13,142 bases of DNA, from contig CAJOJC010000030.1 in assembly GCA_905234775.1 (NCBI GenBank), forward strand, positions 6,606 through 19,747, read 5' to 3'. The notes under the pieces were generated by a model, which was not told the origin of the DNA, did not search any database, and saw only the letters and a program-made list of their open reading frames with translations. Below are positions 6,447-13,142 of this stretch, piece by piece; positions within the stretch are counted from its first letter, which is position 1, and every line of letters starts with the position of its first letter. This stretch comes from an uncultured Bacteroidales bacterium. Its GTDB lineage: Bacteria; Bacteroidota; Bacteroidia; Bacteroidales; UBA932. The translations under genes and the position numbers were made by a program.

Positions 6447-6472
6447 GTCATTCCCGACCTGATCGGGAATCT
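6447..6472. repeat. REP-like palindrome, copy C (TCCC type)
   Basis: GTCAT...ATCT unit with an 8-bp perfect stem (ATTCCCGA 6450-6457, TCGGGAAT 6463-6470) and loop CCTGA. Compared with the copies at 3136 and 6512, a T:A pair replaces a G:C pair, so the stem is kept by a compensatory change. It is joined without a gap to the 22-bp tandem array on the left and to the inverted-repeat segment on the right. Confidence 0.85.
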
Positions 6473-6713
6473 AGCGGACAGCAGTTGCCCCTGGCGGAAC
6501 TCCAGTCGCTCGTCATGCCCGACCTGATCGGGCATCTACCTCCCTCCTTCCGTTACCCCCGTGCGTGGTTAGTAGTCGGCATCAGCCGACCGGCCGGGCC
6601 GTGACTTTGCGTCAGCAAAGTTGTAAAGGCGGAAAGGCCGCAGGGGGTTCGGGGGAAGGACGCTTCCCCCGTATAAAAAGGACAGGTCCGCCAGGAGCAA
6701 CTGCTGCTCCGCT
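6473..6713. mobile_element. MITE-like or structured element bounded by inverted repeats
   Basis: The left arm 6473-6498 (AGCGGACAGCAGTTGCCCCT then GGCGGA) is the reverse complement of the right arm 6687-6713 with one mismatch and one single-base indel. The 188 bases between hold further perfect hairpins: 6515-6535 (a REP-like copy), 6575-6590 (GTCGGC-ATCA-GCCGAC), 6604-6621 (ACTTTGC-GTCA-GCAAAGT), and 6651-6670 (GGGGGAAG-GACG-CTTCCCCC). No ORF of note and no obvious target-site duplication is seen. It could be a non-autonomous mobile element or a multi-branched RNA closed by a 26-bp outer stem. Confidence 0.5.
6512..6537. repeat. REP-like palindrome, copy D (GCCC type)
   Basis: Identical over 26 bases to the copy at 3136-3161; stem ATGCCCGA (6515-6522) with TCGGGCAT (6528-6535). 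It lies inside the inverted-repeat-bounded segment. Confidence 0.85.
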
Positions 6714-6756
6714 TATTTGGTGTTACGTCTAAAGTGTTTAAATCCAGGTAATTACA

Positions 6757-6791
6757 AAAAATCGACTCCCCAATTCGAGGAGCCGACTTTT
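6757..6791 (-). terminator. Rho-independent terminator of the surface nuclease gene
   Basis: On the minus strand TCGGCTCC (6786-6779) pairs with GGAGTCGA (6769-6762) with one G-U wobble, the stem extends outward through A-T pairs, and the distal side runs into TTTTTT. It lies 38 bases after the stop codon of the nuclease gene. On the plus strand the stem has an A-C mismatch and only four T's follow, so the minus strand is the likely user. Confidence 0.75.
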
Positions 6792-6828
6792 CATAAGATA
6801 ATGGAACTCAGCGAGTTAGTTTTGATGT

Positions 6829-9800
6829 TTAAAAGACTCTAAAGTCAGACCAAGATGTGTTGGCCTCAGCGGAGGTTTGTAAATCCGTAGACAAGTTGGA
6901 GAACAAATCAAATCCGGTCCACTCTTCAATCTGATCCACGCTTACTACGTACTTGGAATCAGTATAGCTTTCTCCCTTCAGATCCTGGTGAGGAAGCCAG
7001 AAACCAATCGCTAAAGCATCAGTCACTTTCCCTGCACTCCATGTTACCTTTAGAAGGGCCTTCCAGTAATAATTGGGAACTGGAAGAGTTTTGCTGTCGC
7101 GGGTATTGACAATGGTGTTGATGACCTCACCTCCTCCCTTCTTCCTGAATGCAGCGCCAGTTACTACATAAACCGTGTCGCAACTCGATGTTAGATTTCG
7201 CACACCACCTTCCAACTGACTCCAAATACCACCATTAAATCCATTCTGAATTTGGGGAGTAATGTTGGTCATGAAGTAAGTCTGGTCACACATATCGTCT
7301 ACTCCGTTACGGTCTGCATTTGCAATCTGATGGCCTCGAGCATAGTGATTGTCAGCATAGTTAGGAGTCGAGATATTAACCCCGTATGCACCAGCGGTAC
7401 AATTGGTCTGTTTTGCATTCGGGACGTCAGGATCGTAAGCCCATGCATTAGCACGGCCGGAACCAGTAATATGATCGGAGCAAAGAGGATATGCGACCCA
7501 GTAGGAAGCATACATTTCCGGATCATAAAGAATCGAATAGTTACGCTGTGTCTTCCCTCCCATCGTAGCTGAATGAGTACGCTCATATAAATCCGTCAGC
7601 GAGGAAGTAGTCGTTCCAGACATTTCCGGAGTTGTGTAAGACGGCATCTCAAGCCAGCCAGTGGGTGCTGAACCGCTCAGTGAATTAGATGAGCCCATAC
7701 AGAGAATGCTGACACCATAGATGTAGACGCTGTTGGTAGTACAGATTCCAGTCACCTTTACACGTCCTGATTCGCTGGGATTGAAGTTGAATGTGGTTGT
7801 CTTTAGAGTAGTTCCTCCAGAAGCCGGCTTGGTCACACTGAATGTCTTTTCCGTGCCGGAACCGACCTGTACTTTGATGGACCCCGCTCCACTCGATCCA
7901 TTTGTGCAGTAAGTCACCACGATCTTAGAGACACCTGTGAAGGTCTTGGGTGAAGATCCGTTTGCGCCTGACTTCGCTACCGTTACTTGAATGCCTTGAC
8001 CAGCTGTCAGAGCATTGCCAGCAGCGCCAGAACTCCAATTCGCAGCAGAACTATTCATAGTAGCTCCCCATGAATTACTATTGAAGACATAATCATACAG
8101 GGCTGCATGAGTGAAGGCATAATCAGAATCACTGTATGAAACTCCGTTGCCCTTGGCTTGTACATATAAATAATACTCAACTCCTGGTGTAGGCGCCGTC
8201 GCTACTGTCTTCGAGAATGATGTACTCGCTTCATCTCCATACGCAATTACGTTCGCATCTCCATCTGATGCAGGCTCAGTACTGTTGTTACATAGCCTCC
8301 AGTGATATCCTGTCGCATTAGCCACTGCCGACCAACTGCCAGTAAACTGCTTATCAGCAATGGATATATTCGTAATCGAGATACCTGCAGGATCTGCAAG
8401 CTTCTCCGGGCCTGAAGTCGTTGAGTACTCTGCAGACGCTACAGCACTGTTCTGGTAATCGCTAAGAACCGCAATTGCCTTCAACGTTGTTGGAGGCGTA
8501 ACTGATACTACGGCTGTCTTTGTGCCGGCAGTACCATGTGCCGATGACGTAGTAGGAGTCGTTCCGTCCGTTGTGTAGTAGATTGTAGAACCGGTAGTAG
8601 TCGACGAAATAGTAATATCGGTAGTACCAGCCAAAGCACTCTCCCCAGGCGAGAATGTCGGAGTCGCGCAAACACTACGACTATCAGTGACAGTAAGAGT
8701 GTATGTGACTATCGAAGGAGCATATGTGGCATCCCCGGCGAATTCAGCAGAGATCTCAGTATCGCCCGCACCTACCAGAGTAATAGCACCCGAAGAAGAG
8801 TGGATAGTAGCGACATCTGTATTCGATGACGAGTACGACACAGTCAACGAGTTCGGATTACTTAAGGACGCAGTTGGCATCGTATCATCTCCTGTGCGCA
8901 GTACTCCCGTATCAGTTGTAGCAAGGACTCCACTCTTTTGCCATTCAATTCCGGCTGGAGTGCGCGGTTCAACATACTTGTACAGCTGAACAGGATCAAC
9001 AGAGGTATTGCTCTTGTAGAATCTGAATCTTCTCTGATCAGCAGCTGAATTGTACCTGAGATACATTACTGTGCCAGAAGTAGAATTTGTTATTACCGCA
9101 TCATTCGAACTGAAAGTAATAGTATTATCTACAGGCGTTACGTTATCTGCGTCAATGCCATTTGAATAATCAGCTCTCTTGATATAATAACCGGCGGCAG
9201 ACCTTATTACCCAATGGTCGGTCGACCCAGAGATTGTGAAAGAAGCATTATCTGTCATATTGTTGGAAACTATTTGTCCTCCTGCTGCAGAAACACTTAT
9301 TGTATTGCCAGTAACATCGTAAGAAGATGAGTTAATACCGCCATTGAAGGCAACACCGGCGCTTTCATTAACAATGAGATACCTCGCTCCAGACTCAATA
9401 TCGGAGACATCATTAATACGCTCATAATAAATCGTCGCTGCAGGGGTAATTGAAACCATCGTCCAAGAATCTTCAGCAACGTAGTTGGCATCTACCGTAG
9501 CGACTTTCACATATAGATAATACGTAGATCCATTTGTCAAGCCAGAACTTGACACTGTATATGTACTTCCATCAAGACTGGGAGTTAGTTCCGTGCCGCC
9601 AGACTCAGGCGTAGCTGTTTCAGCTGGGTGCAAATATGCCAAGTAACTTGCCGAATGGGCAGCCTTTGTCCAGGTCGCAGTAAACGAGGCATTTCCTTCA
9701 ACAGCAGTTATCGTAGCAGGCTTCCTAACCAACGCACTATTTTGCTTAAGCGCAACTTCTTTATTTGCGGCTCCTGATGCTCTGAGTACTAGTGTCGCGG

Positions 9801-11313
9801 TATTGTCATCCGGATTAGGATTCGACGCTACAGATGCAGTCAATCTTAAAACGCCTTCATCCAAAGTAACGCCTGAAATCCAGTCTGAGCTTGCATCTTT
9901 GATCTCAAATCCAATACCCAGATCATCAAGTGGATTTGTGATTGATGCTGTCGTTGACGCCGAGGTTGCCCCGATGGAAACAGTGAGGGTAGAAACGCCT
10001 GTTGAGATAATAGGCTTATTTGCCTCCGGTGCTTCGAAAGCAACAGTAATTCCGTCAATTCTCAGGCCGGCACTCGTCGTGATAAAACCGGTCTTATACC
10101 CGCTAGGTATTGATATCGTAATGTCATCCCCTAGCGACAAAGATGAAAATGACTTGGATGTCACCACAGCTCCGTCTACCGCCTCTTTTCTAAAAGACAG
10201 GGTCCCGGAATATGCAGCCGGTGTGACCGCAGAATTACGGGTATTCTTCAACGTGATACTCTTGATATTGTCCGAATAAGTCGGGAGCTCGATGTGCGAG
10301 CTGCTGCCGCTTCTGAGCTGGAGAAAATCACTTTGTTTGCACGCATTAACCCTCCAGGTCTTTCCGGTCGCGCTGTCAATCGTAACATTACCATATGACC
10401 CCGCCAACTCAGAAGAAGTAATATCCGTACTTGAAAGCACGTCGTCAGCAGCAGGGACCGCACAATTAAGAGAAGGTCCAAGAACAAGGTGATTTGCCGC
10501 GATAGTCAGTTCTACTCCGGGCTTTGTCGACTGAGTGAAAAGCTCATCATAGCTTTCGTCAAGAATATTGAGAGTAAAGCCTCCTATTACGCCAACGGGG
10601 AGAGGAATATAGAAGACCATATTCTCATCATAATCAGAAGAGAAATTGATAAGCAGTTCTTTGTCTGCGCTTTTGTCAGTAGCACCAGTATTGATGGTGA
10701 TTCCGGAAAGTTTAGCATCTGCTATCTCAAAGTCTCCCGTAATCTGTTTTGTCGCGACAAACTGCAGATACTTAGCTGTAGAGGGAATATTGTAAAGCAC
10801 AAGTTTGAGAACGCCACCAACCGCCTTAAAGCCTGCTCCACTACCTGATATCTTACCGAGCATAGGCATGTTTGTAGTATTCGAGCTCCATACTACCTCA
10901 TTATCGAGATGGAAAAGAATATCGTCACCATCAACCAAGTGATTATCACTAGCTGGATAGAGTGCATACTTTCCAACGTTATCCGCATCGGGAATGGTTC
11001 CACTAAAGTCTGCCTCTATACCAGTGTCGGTTGTCTCGAACTGACGGATTACGTCAGCGGCGGTGACGACTGTAATATGGTCGCCATTCTGCCACTTGAA
11101 TGCGCCGGCATTATCTGCCAGGACCTTGGTCTCTTTATCCTCCGCAACAATTGCGTGAAGACTCACCTGCTTCTCCGCGATCAAAGGAGAGGTAGTATCA
11201 GAAACCTCAACCTGTCCGGGTTTATCCGGGACTATATCAACTTTCTGTTCTTTGACGCAGCTCACGGCCATTATGGCGGTAAACGCTGCTATTGCATACC
11301 AAAACTTCTTCAT
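6829..11313 (-). CDS. Multidomain surface lipoprotein with C-terminal DNA/RNA non-specific endonuclease
   Basis: A 1494-residue secreted protein. Order: SPII signal peptide with lipobox AVSC (C19); a fimbrillin-like domain (about 45-285, with 'KWQNGDHITVV' and 'YALYP'); a BACON-like domain (about 430-524); Fn3-like (529-628); an unassigned beta domain (631-783); a Big_2-like Ig domain (785-875); a chitobiase-C-like repeat with 'YYTTDGTTPT' (881-965); another Fn3-like domain (968-1068); a jelly-roll-like domain (1072-1208); and a NUC1 nuclease (about 1235-1478). The nuclease aligns with Serratia nuclease: RGH with general base H1328, NITPQ with N1350, Mg ligand N1360, and E1368. The first Asp of DRGH is Ala here. 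It probably degrades extracellular nucleic acid at the cell surface, for nutrition or biofilm/NET escape (inference). It follows the 50-residue peptide gene by 13 bases and ends in a strong terminator. Confidence 0.9.
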   Translation of the reverse strand: MKKFWYAIAAFTAIMAVSCVKEQKVDIVPDKPGQVEVSDTTSPLIAEKQVSLHAIVAEDKETKVLADNAGAFKWQNGDHITVVTAADVIRQFETTDTGIEADFSGTIPDADNVGKYALYPASDNHLVDGDDILFHLDNEVVWSSNTTNMPMLGKISGSGAGFKAVGGVLKLVLYNIPSTAKYLQFVATKQITGDFEIADAKLSGITINTGATDKSADKELLINFSSDYDENMVFYIPLPVGVIGGFTLNILDESYDELFTQSTKPGVELTIAANHLVLGPSLNCAVPAADDVLSSTDITSSELAGSYGNVTIDSATGKTWRVNACKQSDFLQLRSGSSSHIELPTYSDNIKSITLKNTRNSAVTPAAYSGTLSFRKEAVDGAVVTSKSFSSLSLGDDITISIPSGYKTGFITTSAGLRIDGITVAFEAPEANKPIISTGVSTLTVSIGATSASTTASITNPLDDLGIGFEIKDASSDWISGVTLDEGVLRLTASVASNPNPDDNTATLVLRASGAANKEVALKQNSALVRKPATITAVEGNASFTATWTKAAHSASYLAYLHPAETATPESGGTELTPSLDGSTYTVSSSGLTNGSTYYLYVKVATVDANYVAEDSWTMVSITPAATIYYERINDVSDIESGARYLIVNESAGVAFNGGINSSSYDVTGNTISVSAAGGQIVSNNMTDNASFTISGSTDHWVIRSAAGYYIKRADYSNGIDADNVTPVDNTITFSSNDAVITNSTSGTVMYLRYNSAADQRRFRFYKSNTSVDPVQLYKYVEPRTPAGIEWQKSGVLATTDTGVLRTGDDTMPTASLSNPNSLTVSYSSSNTDVATIHSSSGAITLVGAGDTEISAEFAGDATYAPSIVTYTLTVTDSRSVCATPTFSPGESALAGTTDITISSTTTGSTIYYTTDGTTPTTSSAHGTAGTKTAVVSVTPPTTLKAIAVLSDYQNSAVASAEYSTTSGPEKLADPAGISITNISIADKQFTGSWSAVANATGYHWRLCNNSTEPASDGDANVIAYGDEASTSFSKTVATAPTPGVEYYLYVQAKGNGVSYSDSDYAFTHAALYDYVFNSNSWGATMNSSAANWSSGAAGNALTAGQGIQVTVAKSGANGSSPKTFTGVSKIVVTYCTNGSSGAGSIKVQVGSGTEKTFSVTKPASGGTTLKTTTFNFNPSESGRVKVTGICTTNSVYIYGVSILCMGSSNSLSGSAPTGWLEMPSYTTPEMSGTTTSSLTDLYERTHSATMGGKTQRNYSILYDPEMYASYWVAYPLCSDHITGSGRANAWAYDPDVPNAKQTNCTAGAYGVNISTPNYADNHYARGHQIANADRNGVDDMCDQTYFMTNITPQIQNGFNGGIWSQLEGGVRNLTSSCDTVYVVTGAAFRKKGGGEVINTIVNTRDSKTLPVPNYYWKALLKVTWSAGKVTDALAIGFWLPHQDLKGESYTDSKYVVSVDQIEEWTGFDLFSNLSTDLQTSAEANTSWSDFRVF

Positions 11314-11326
11314 AATAGCATTAGTT

Positions 11327-11479
11327 TTACCACCAGATTATCGTGGTGAGGTCATCAAGAATGGCGTTAGGATCATCAAAGGAGGCACCTTCCTCCGTGT
11401 CGCTTTGACAGACAAAGCCCTCGACGCGTAGTTCGAGGACATCTATTGTCGGCTGTTCGTAGGGTAGTTTAGTTTCCAT
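11327..11479 (-). CDS. Small 50-residue Bacteroidales-type peptide upstream of the surface nuclease
   Basis: An ATG at 11479 opens a 50-codon frame that begins METKLPYEQPTIDVLELRVE, continues with EGFVCQS, then an acidic stretch (SDTEEGASFDDPNAILDD), and ends TTIIWW. Short peptides with the pattern 'YE.P...V.E...EG..C/L.S' followed by an acidic, low-complexity tail are common and often unannotated in Bacteroidales, frequently near surface proteins; their function is, to my knowledge, unknown. There is no signal peptide. A perfect TAnnTTTG box lies 7 bases upstream, and the gene ends 13 bases before the nuclease start, so the two are probably co-transcribed. It could be a regulatory peptide, a peptide precursor or a chaperone-like partner; none of these is shown by the sequence. 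Confidence 0.72.
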   Translation of the reverse strand: METKLPYEQPTIDVLELRVEGFVCQSDTEEGASFDDPNAILDDLTTIIWW

Positions 11480-11486
11480 ATTGTGA

Positions 11487-11494
11487 CAAATTTA
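11487..11494 (-). promoter_or_regulatory. Bacteroidota -7 promoter box (TAAATTTG) for the peptide-nuclease unit
   Basis: A perfect minus-strand TAnnTTTG, ending 7 bases before the ATG at 11479, which predicts a very short leader. No convincing TTTG at the usual -33 distance. Confidence 0.5.
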
Positions 11495-11539
11495 CGCATT
11501 ATATGAGTCATTGCATCCAGCATAATCCAAAGAAATCCT

Positions 11540-11547
11540 TACATTTA
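11540..11547 (+). promoter_or_regulatory. Possible -7 box (TACATTTA) for the rhodanese-MBL gene
   Basis: One mismatch to TAnnTTTG, 20 bases before the ATG at 11568 in an AT-rich stretch. It lies in the divergent gap shared with the peptide-nuclease unit. Weak call. Confidence 0.3.
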
Positions 11548-11567
11548 TCAACAATTTATATACACCT

Positions 11568-12602
11568 ATGTCAAGAATCCTAATACCAATGCTCGCTTCG
11601 ATACTTGCTTTGTTCTCCTGCAAGGCCCAGAATCTCCTTGAAGTAAAGTCATTCTCCAAGATGTTAGAGGATAATAATGATGTACAACTCGTAGATGTAA
11701 GAACTCCTGAAGAATTCGCCGAAGGGCATCTGGCTCTAGCCCTTAATATTGACTGGAAGGGTAATGACTTCCTTCAGAAAGCCGAGAGCGCCCTCGATAA
11801 ATCAAAACCTGATCTCCTCTACTGCCGCAGCGGCAGACGCAGCTCAGAGGCCGCACAAGCCCTCAAAGCAGCAGGCTTCAACGTCTACGACATGAAGGGA
11901 GGAATCCTGAAGTGGAAAGAAGAAGGCCTACCAACGACAAAGTATGAGGTCGAGCGATTCTTCACGCAGAGCGGACACAGAGTAGATATCACTCTCATAA
12001 AGCACGGCTCTCTAGAGATTAGATACAATGGTCTATCGATCCAGATAGACCCTGTGGCGAATTACGGCAAACCCACTGACTACGCTACAGAATTCCCGAA
12101 GGCAGATATCATCCTCGTGACTCACGAACACCAGGATCATCTCGACGCAGAGACTATCAAAACACTAACAAAAGAAACAACTAGGCTCATCCTCAACAGA
12201 ACCTCCAGCGAACGCATCGGCCGTGGCGAGATTATCGCCAATGGAGAATCAATGACCCTAAACGGCATCACTCTCGACGCAGTCCCCGCCTACAACACAA
12301 CTCCAGGGCGTGAAAAGTTCCATCCCAAAGGAAACGGTAACGGCTATGTCATTACCCTCGACGGCCTGAGGATCTACATCGCCGGCGACACCGAGGACAT
12401 CCCCGAAATGTCCAATCTCCGCAACATCGACCTCGCCTTCCTCCCCGTCAACCAGCCCTACACCATGACCCCCGCGCAGTGCATCTCCGCCGTGAAGTCC
12501 TTTAACCCTAATGTCCTCTTTCCCTATCACTACTCCAATACCAACATTAGTAGTATCACTGAGTCCCTACCCGAAATAGACGTGCGGATTCGGCAAATGT
12601 AG
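11568..12602 (+). CDS. Lipoprotein fusing rhodanese and UlaG-like metallo-beta-lactamase domains
   Basis: A 344-residue protein. Residues 1-17 form a signal peptide with lipobox LFSC (C18). Residues about 22-125 are a rhodanese domain: 'LVDVRTPEEFAEGHL' (41-55) and the active-site loop YCRSGRRS with C86, which would carry a persulfide. Residues about 135-344 are a metallo-beta-lactamase fold of the UlaG/YtkL type: THEHQDHLD (H186, H188, D190, H191), H252 in KFHPKG, GDTED (D274), and PYHYSN near the end (H321). The metal site looks complete. The mature protein would sit in the periplasm or outer membrane and may handle sulfur compounds, but CstB-type persulfide dioxygenase-rhodanese fusions have the opposite domain order and a different MBL subfamily, so the reaction is not known. 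It is divergent from the peptide-nuclease unit and ends before a strong inverted repeat. Confidence 0.9.
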   Translation: MSRILIPMLASILALFSCKAQNLLEVKSFSKMLEDNNDVQLVDVRTPEEFAEGHLALALNIDWKGNDFLQKAESALDKSKPDLLYCRSGRRSSEAAQALKAAGFNVYDMKGGILKWKEEGLPTTKYEVERFFTQSGHRVDITLIKHGSLEIRYNGLSIQIDPVANYGKPTDYATEFPKADIILVTHEHQDHLDAETIKTLTKETTRLILNRTSSERIGRGEIIANGESMTLNGITLDAVPAYNTTPGREKFHPKGNGNGYVITLDGLRIYIAGDTEDIPEMSNLRNIDLAFLPVNQPYTMTPAQCISAVKSFNPNVLFPYHYSNTNISSITESLPEIDVRIRQM

Positions 12603-12628
12603 TAAGGTATTACTTTAGGTGAAATGAA

Positions 12629-12688
12629 TTTAAAATAGCCGCAAGAGCAGCTCCCATTAAAAATGCATACTCTTGCGGCTATTTTAAA
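12629..12688. terminator. Bidirectional terminator, 19-bp perfect inverted repeat
   Basis: TTTAAAATAGCCGCAAGAG (12629-12647) is exactly repeated in reverse complement at 12670-12688, with a 22-base loop. The stem ends in A/T tracts, so each strand yields a GC-rich hairpin followed by a U-containing run. It lies between two converging genes: 26 bases after the rhodanese-MBL stop and 8 bases from the stop of the minus-strand gene. Confidence 0.8.
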
Positions 12689-12696
12689 ACTTATAA

Positions 12697-13142
12697 CTAA
12701 AGCTCGACAGTGACTGTTCCTTGGAGACCAGCATTGCCTGCTGCTGTAGGATATATCTCAATATAGAGAATAGCACTTGAATCTGCATACTTGGCTGCTA
12801 AAGAGAATGTTTCATCAACTTCAGTTCCAGCACCAGTCGCGCTAATAGAAGAGGTAACAGTCGTTACCGATGTTTCTTTATTGGTCCAATATTTAAGCCC
12901 GAAAGTGCGATTAGCATAACTGTTGGGCTTCCCACCAAATACTTTAGTAACATTAACACTGATAGACTGGCTAGAAACTAAAGCAGAAGCAGGCAACGTG
13001 ATTCTAAAACCATAATTTGCAGAAAAATTAAAGTATGACAAATGATTACTACCATCATTAGACCAAGAACCACCGTTTAATGTGCCATTTGCTTTATAAA
13101 TAGCAATGGAGGCACCAAGACTACCATCATCTGCCTTAGCAT
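12697..13142 (-). CDS. C-terminal part of an unrecognised beta-rich, probably secreted protein (runs off right edge)
   Basis: The frame ends with TAG at 12697-12699 and is open to the right edge with no stop, giving 147 visible residues; the true start lies outside. A TTG near 13041 is not needed as a start, since the frame runs on upstream (ADDGSLGASIAIYKANGTLNG and so on). The sequence is rich in Ser, Thr, Gly, Asn and alternating hydrophobics, with few charges, and ends 'LQGTVTVEL', which suggests a beta-sandwich of a surface or secreted protein. I do not recognise the family. The region is AT-richer than the left operon (24 G+C in 12961-13020). It shares the bidirectional terminator with the rhodanese-MBL gene. 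Confidence 0.7.
   Translation of the reverse strand, partial: AKADDGSLGASIAIYKANGTLNGGSWSNDGSNHLSYFNFSANYGFRITLPASALVSSQSISVNVTKVFGGKPNSYANRTFGLKYWTNKETSVTTVTSSISATGAGTEVDETFSLAAKYADSSAILYIEIYPTAAGNAGLQGTVTVEL

Larger units (their letters stand above)
6355..6828. other. Gene-free, repeat-rich gap between convergent genes
   Basis: This 474-base stretch between the GNAT gene (+) and the surface nuclease (-) holds no credible gene. In order it contains the 22-bp tandem array (6359-6446), a REP-like palindrome (6447-6472), an inverted-repeat-bounded segment (6473-6713) with several hairpins, and the terminator of the nuclease gene (about 6757-6791). Between 6714 and 6756 I see nothing notable. 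Confidence 0.8.

Noticed and set aside
6575..6670. Hairpins as a tRNA
   Set aside because: The stems and loops do not fit a cloverleaf; no T-loop or anticodon arm of the right size is seen.
9803..10279. 158-codon plus-strand ORF inside the nuclease gene
   Set aside because: Antisense to a continuous 1494-residue frame with recognisable domains; no independent support.
12697..13041. TTG at 13041 as the start of the right-edge gene
   Set aside because: The same frame stays open to the window edge with similar composition, so the protein is cut by the window rather than starting there.

Overview
The window looks like a chromosomal piece of a Bacteroidota bacterium, most likely order Bacteroidales (gut or animal-associated type). 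The clues are several SPII lipoproteins, a cell-surface protein that joins fimbrillin-like, BACON, Fn3 and Ig-like modules, a small 'PYE.P...V.E.R.EG..C.S' peptide of the kind often seen in Bacteroidales genomes, -7 boxes matching TAnnTTTG, and near absence of Shine-Dalgarno sites. No phage, plasmid, CRISPR, tRNA or rRNA signal was seen.

Left block (1-3129, minus strand, GC-rich): a tight gene string read right to left, yqaA-like DedA/VTT membrane protein, MATE efflux pump, DUF3737 beta-helix protein, and the N-terminal 141 residues of a PatB/MalY-type PLP C-S lyase that runs off the left edge. The MATE/DUF3737 and DUF3737/PatB pairs overlap, so they are probably translationally coupled. Two REP-like palindromes (3136-3161 and 3165-3191) separate this block from the next one.

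Second block (3190-5796, minus strand): a three-gene string made of a predicted lipoprotein peptide deformylase, a small lipoprotein with a C-terminal transmembrane helix, and a membrane protein with ten DnaJ-type CxxC pairs but no J domain. All three look tied to the inner membrane. This is the most unusual protein cluster here and may be an uncharacterised envelope protein-processing or quality-control unit (inference).

Middle (5845-6828): a divergent GNAT acetyltransferase on the plus strand, followed by about 470 bases without a gene. That gap is full of repeats: four tandem 22-bp units, two REP-like palindromes, and a 241-bp hairpin-rich segment bounded by near-perfect 26/27-bp inverted repeats that looks like a MITE or a large structured RNA element. 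A terminator for the next minus-strand gene closes it.

Right block: a two-gene minus-strand unit (50-residue peptide, then a 1494-residue lipoprotein ending in a Serratia-type DNA/RNA non-specific nuclease); a plus-strand lipoprotein fusing rhodanese and UlaG-like metallo-beta-lactamase domains; a long perfect inverted repeat acting as a convergent terminator; and the C-terminal part of an unrecognised, probably secreted beta-rich protein (minus strand) cut by the right edge.

Domain calls rest on reading motifs by eye; no database search was possible.
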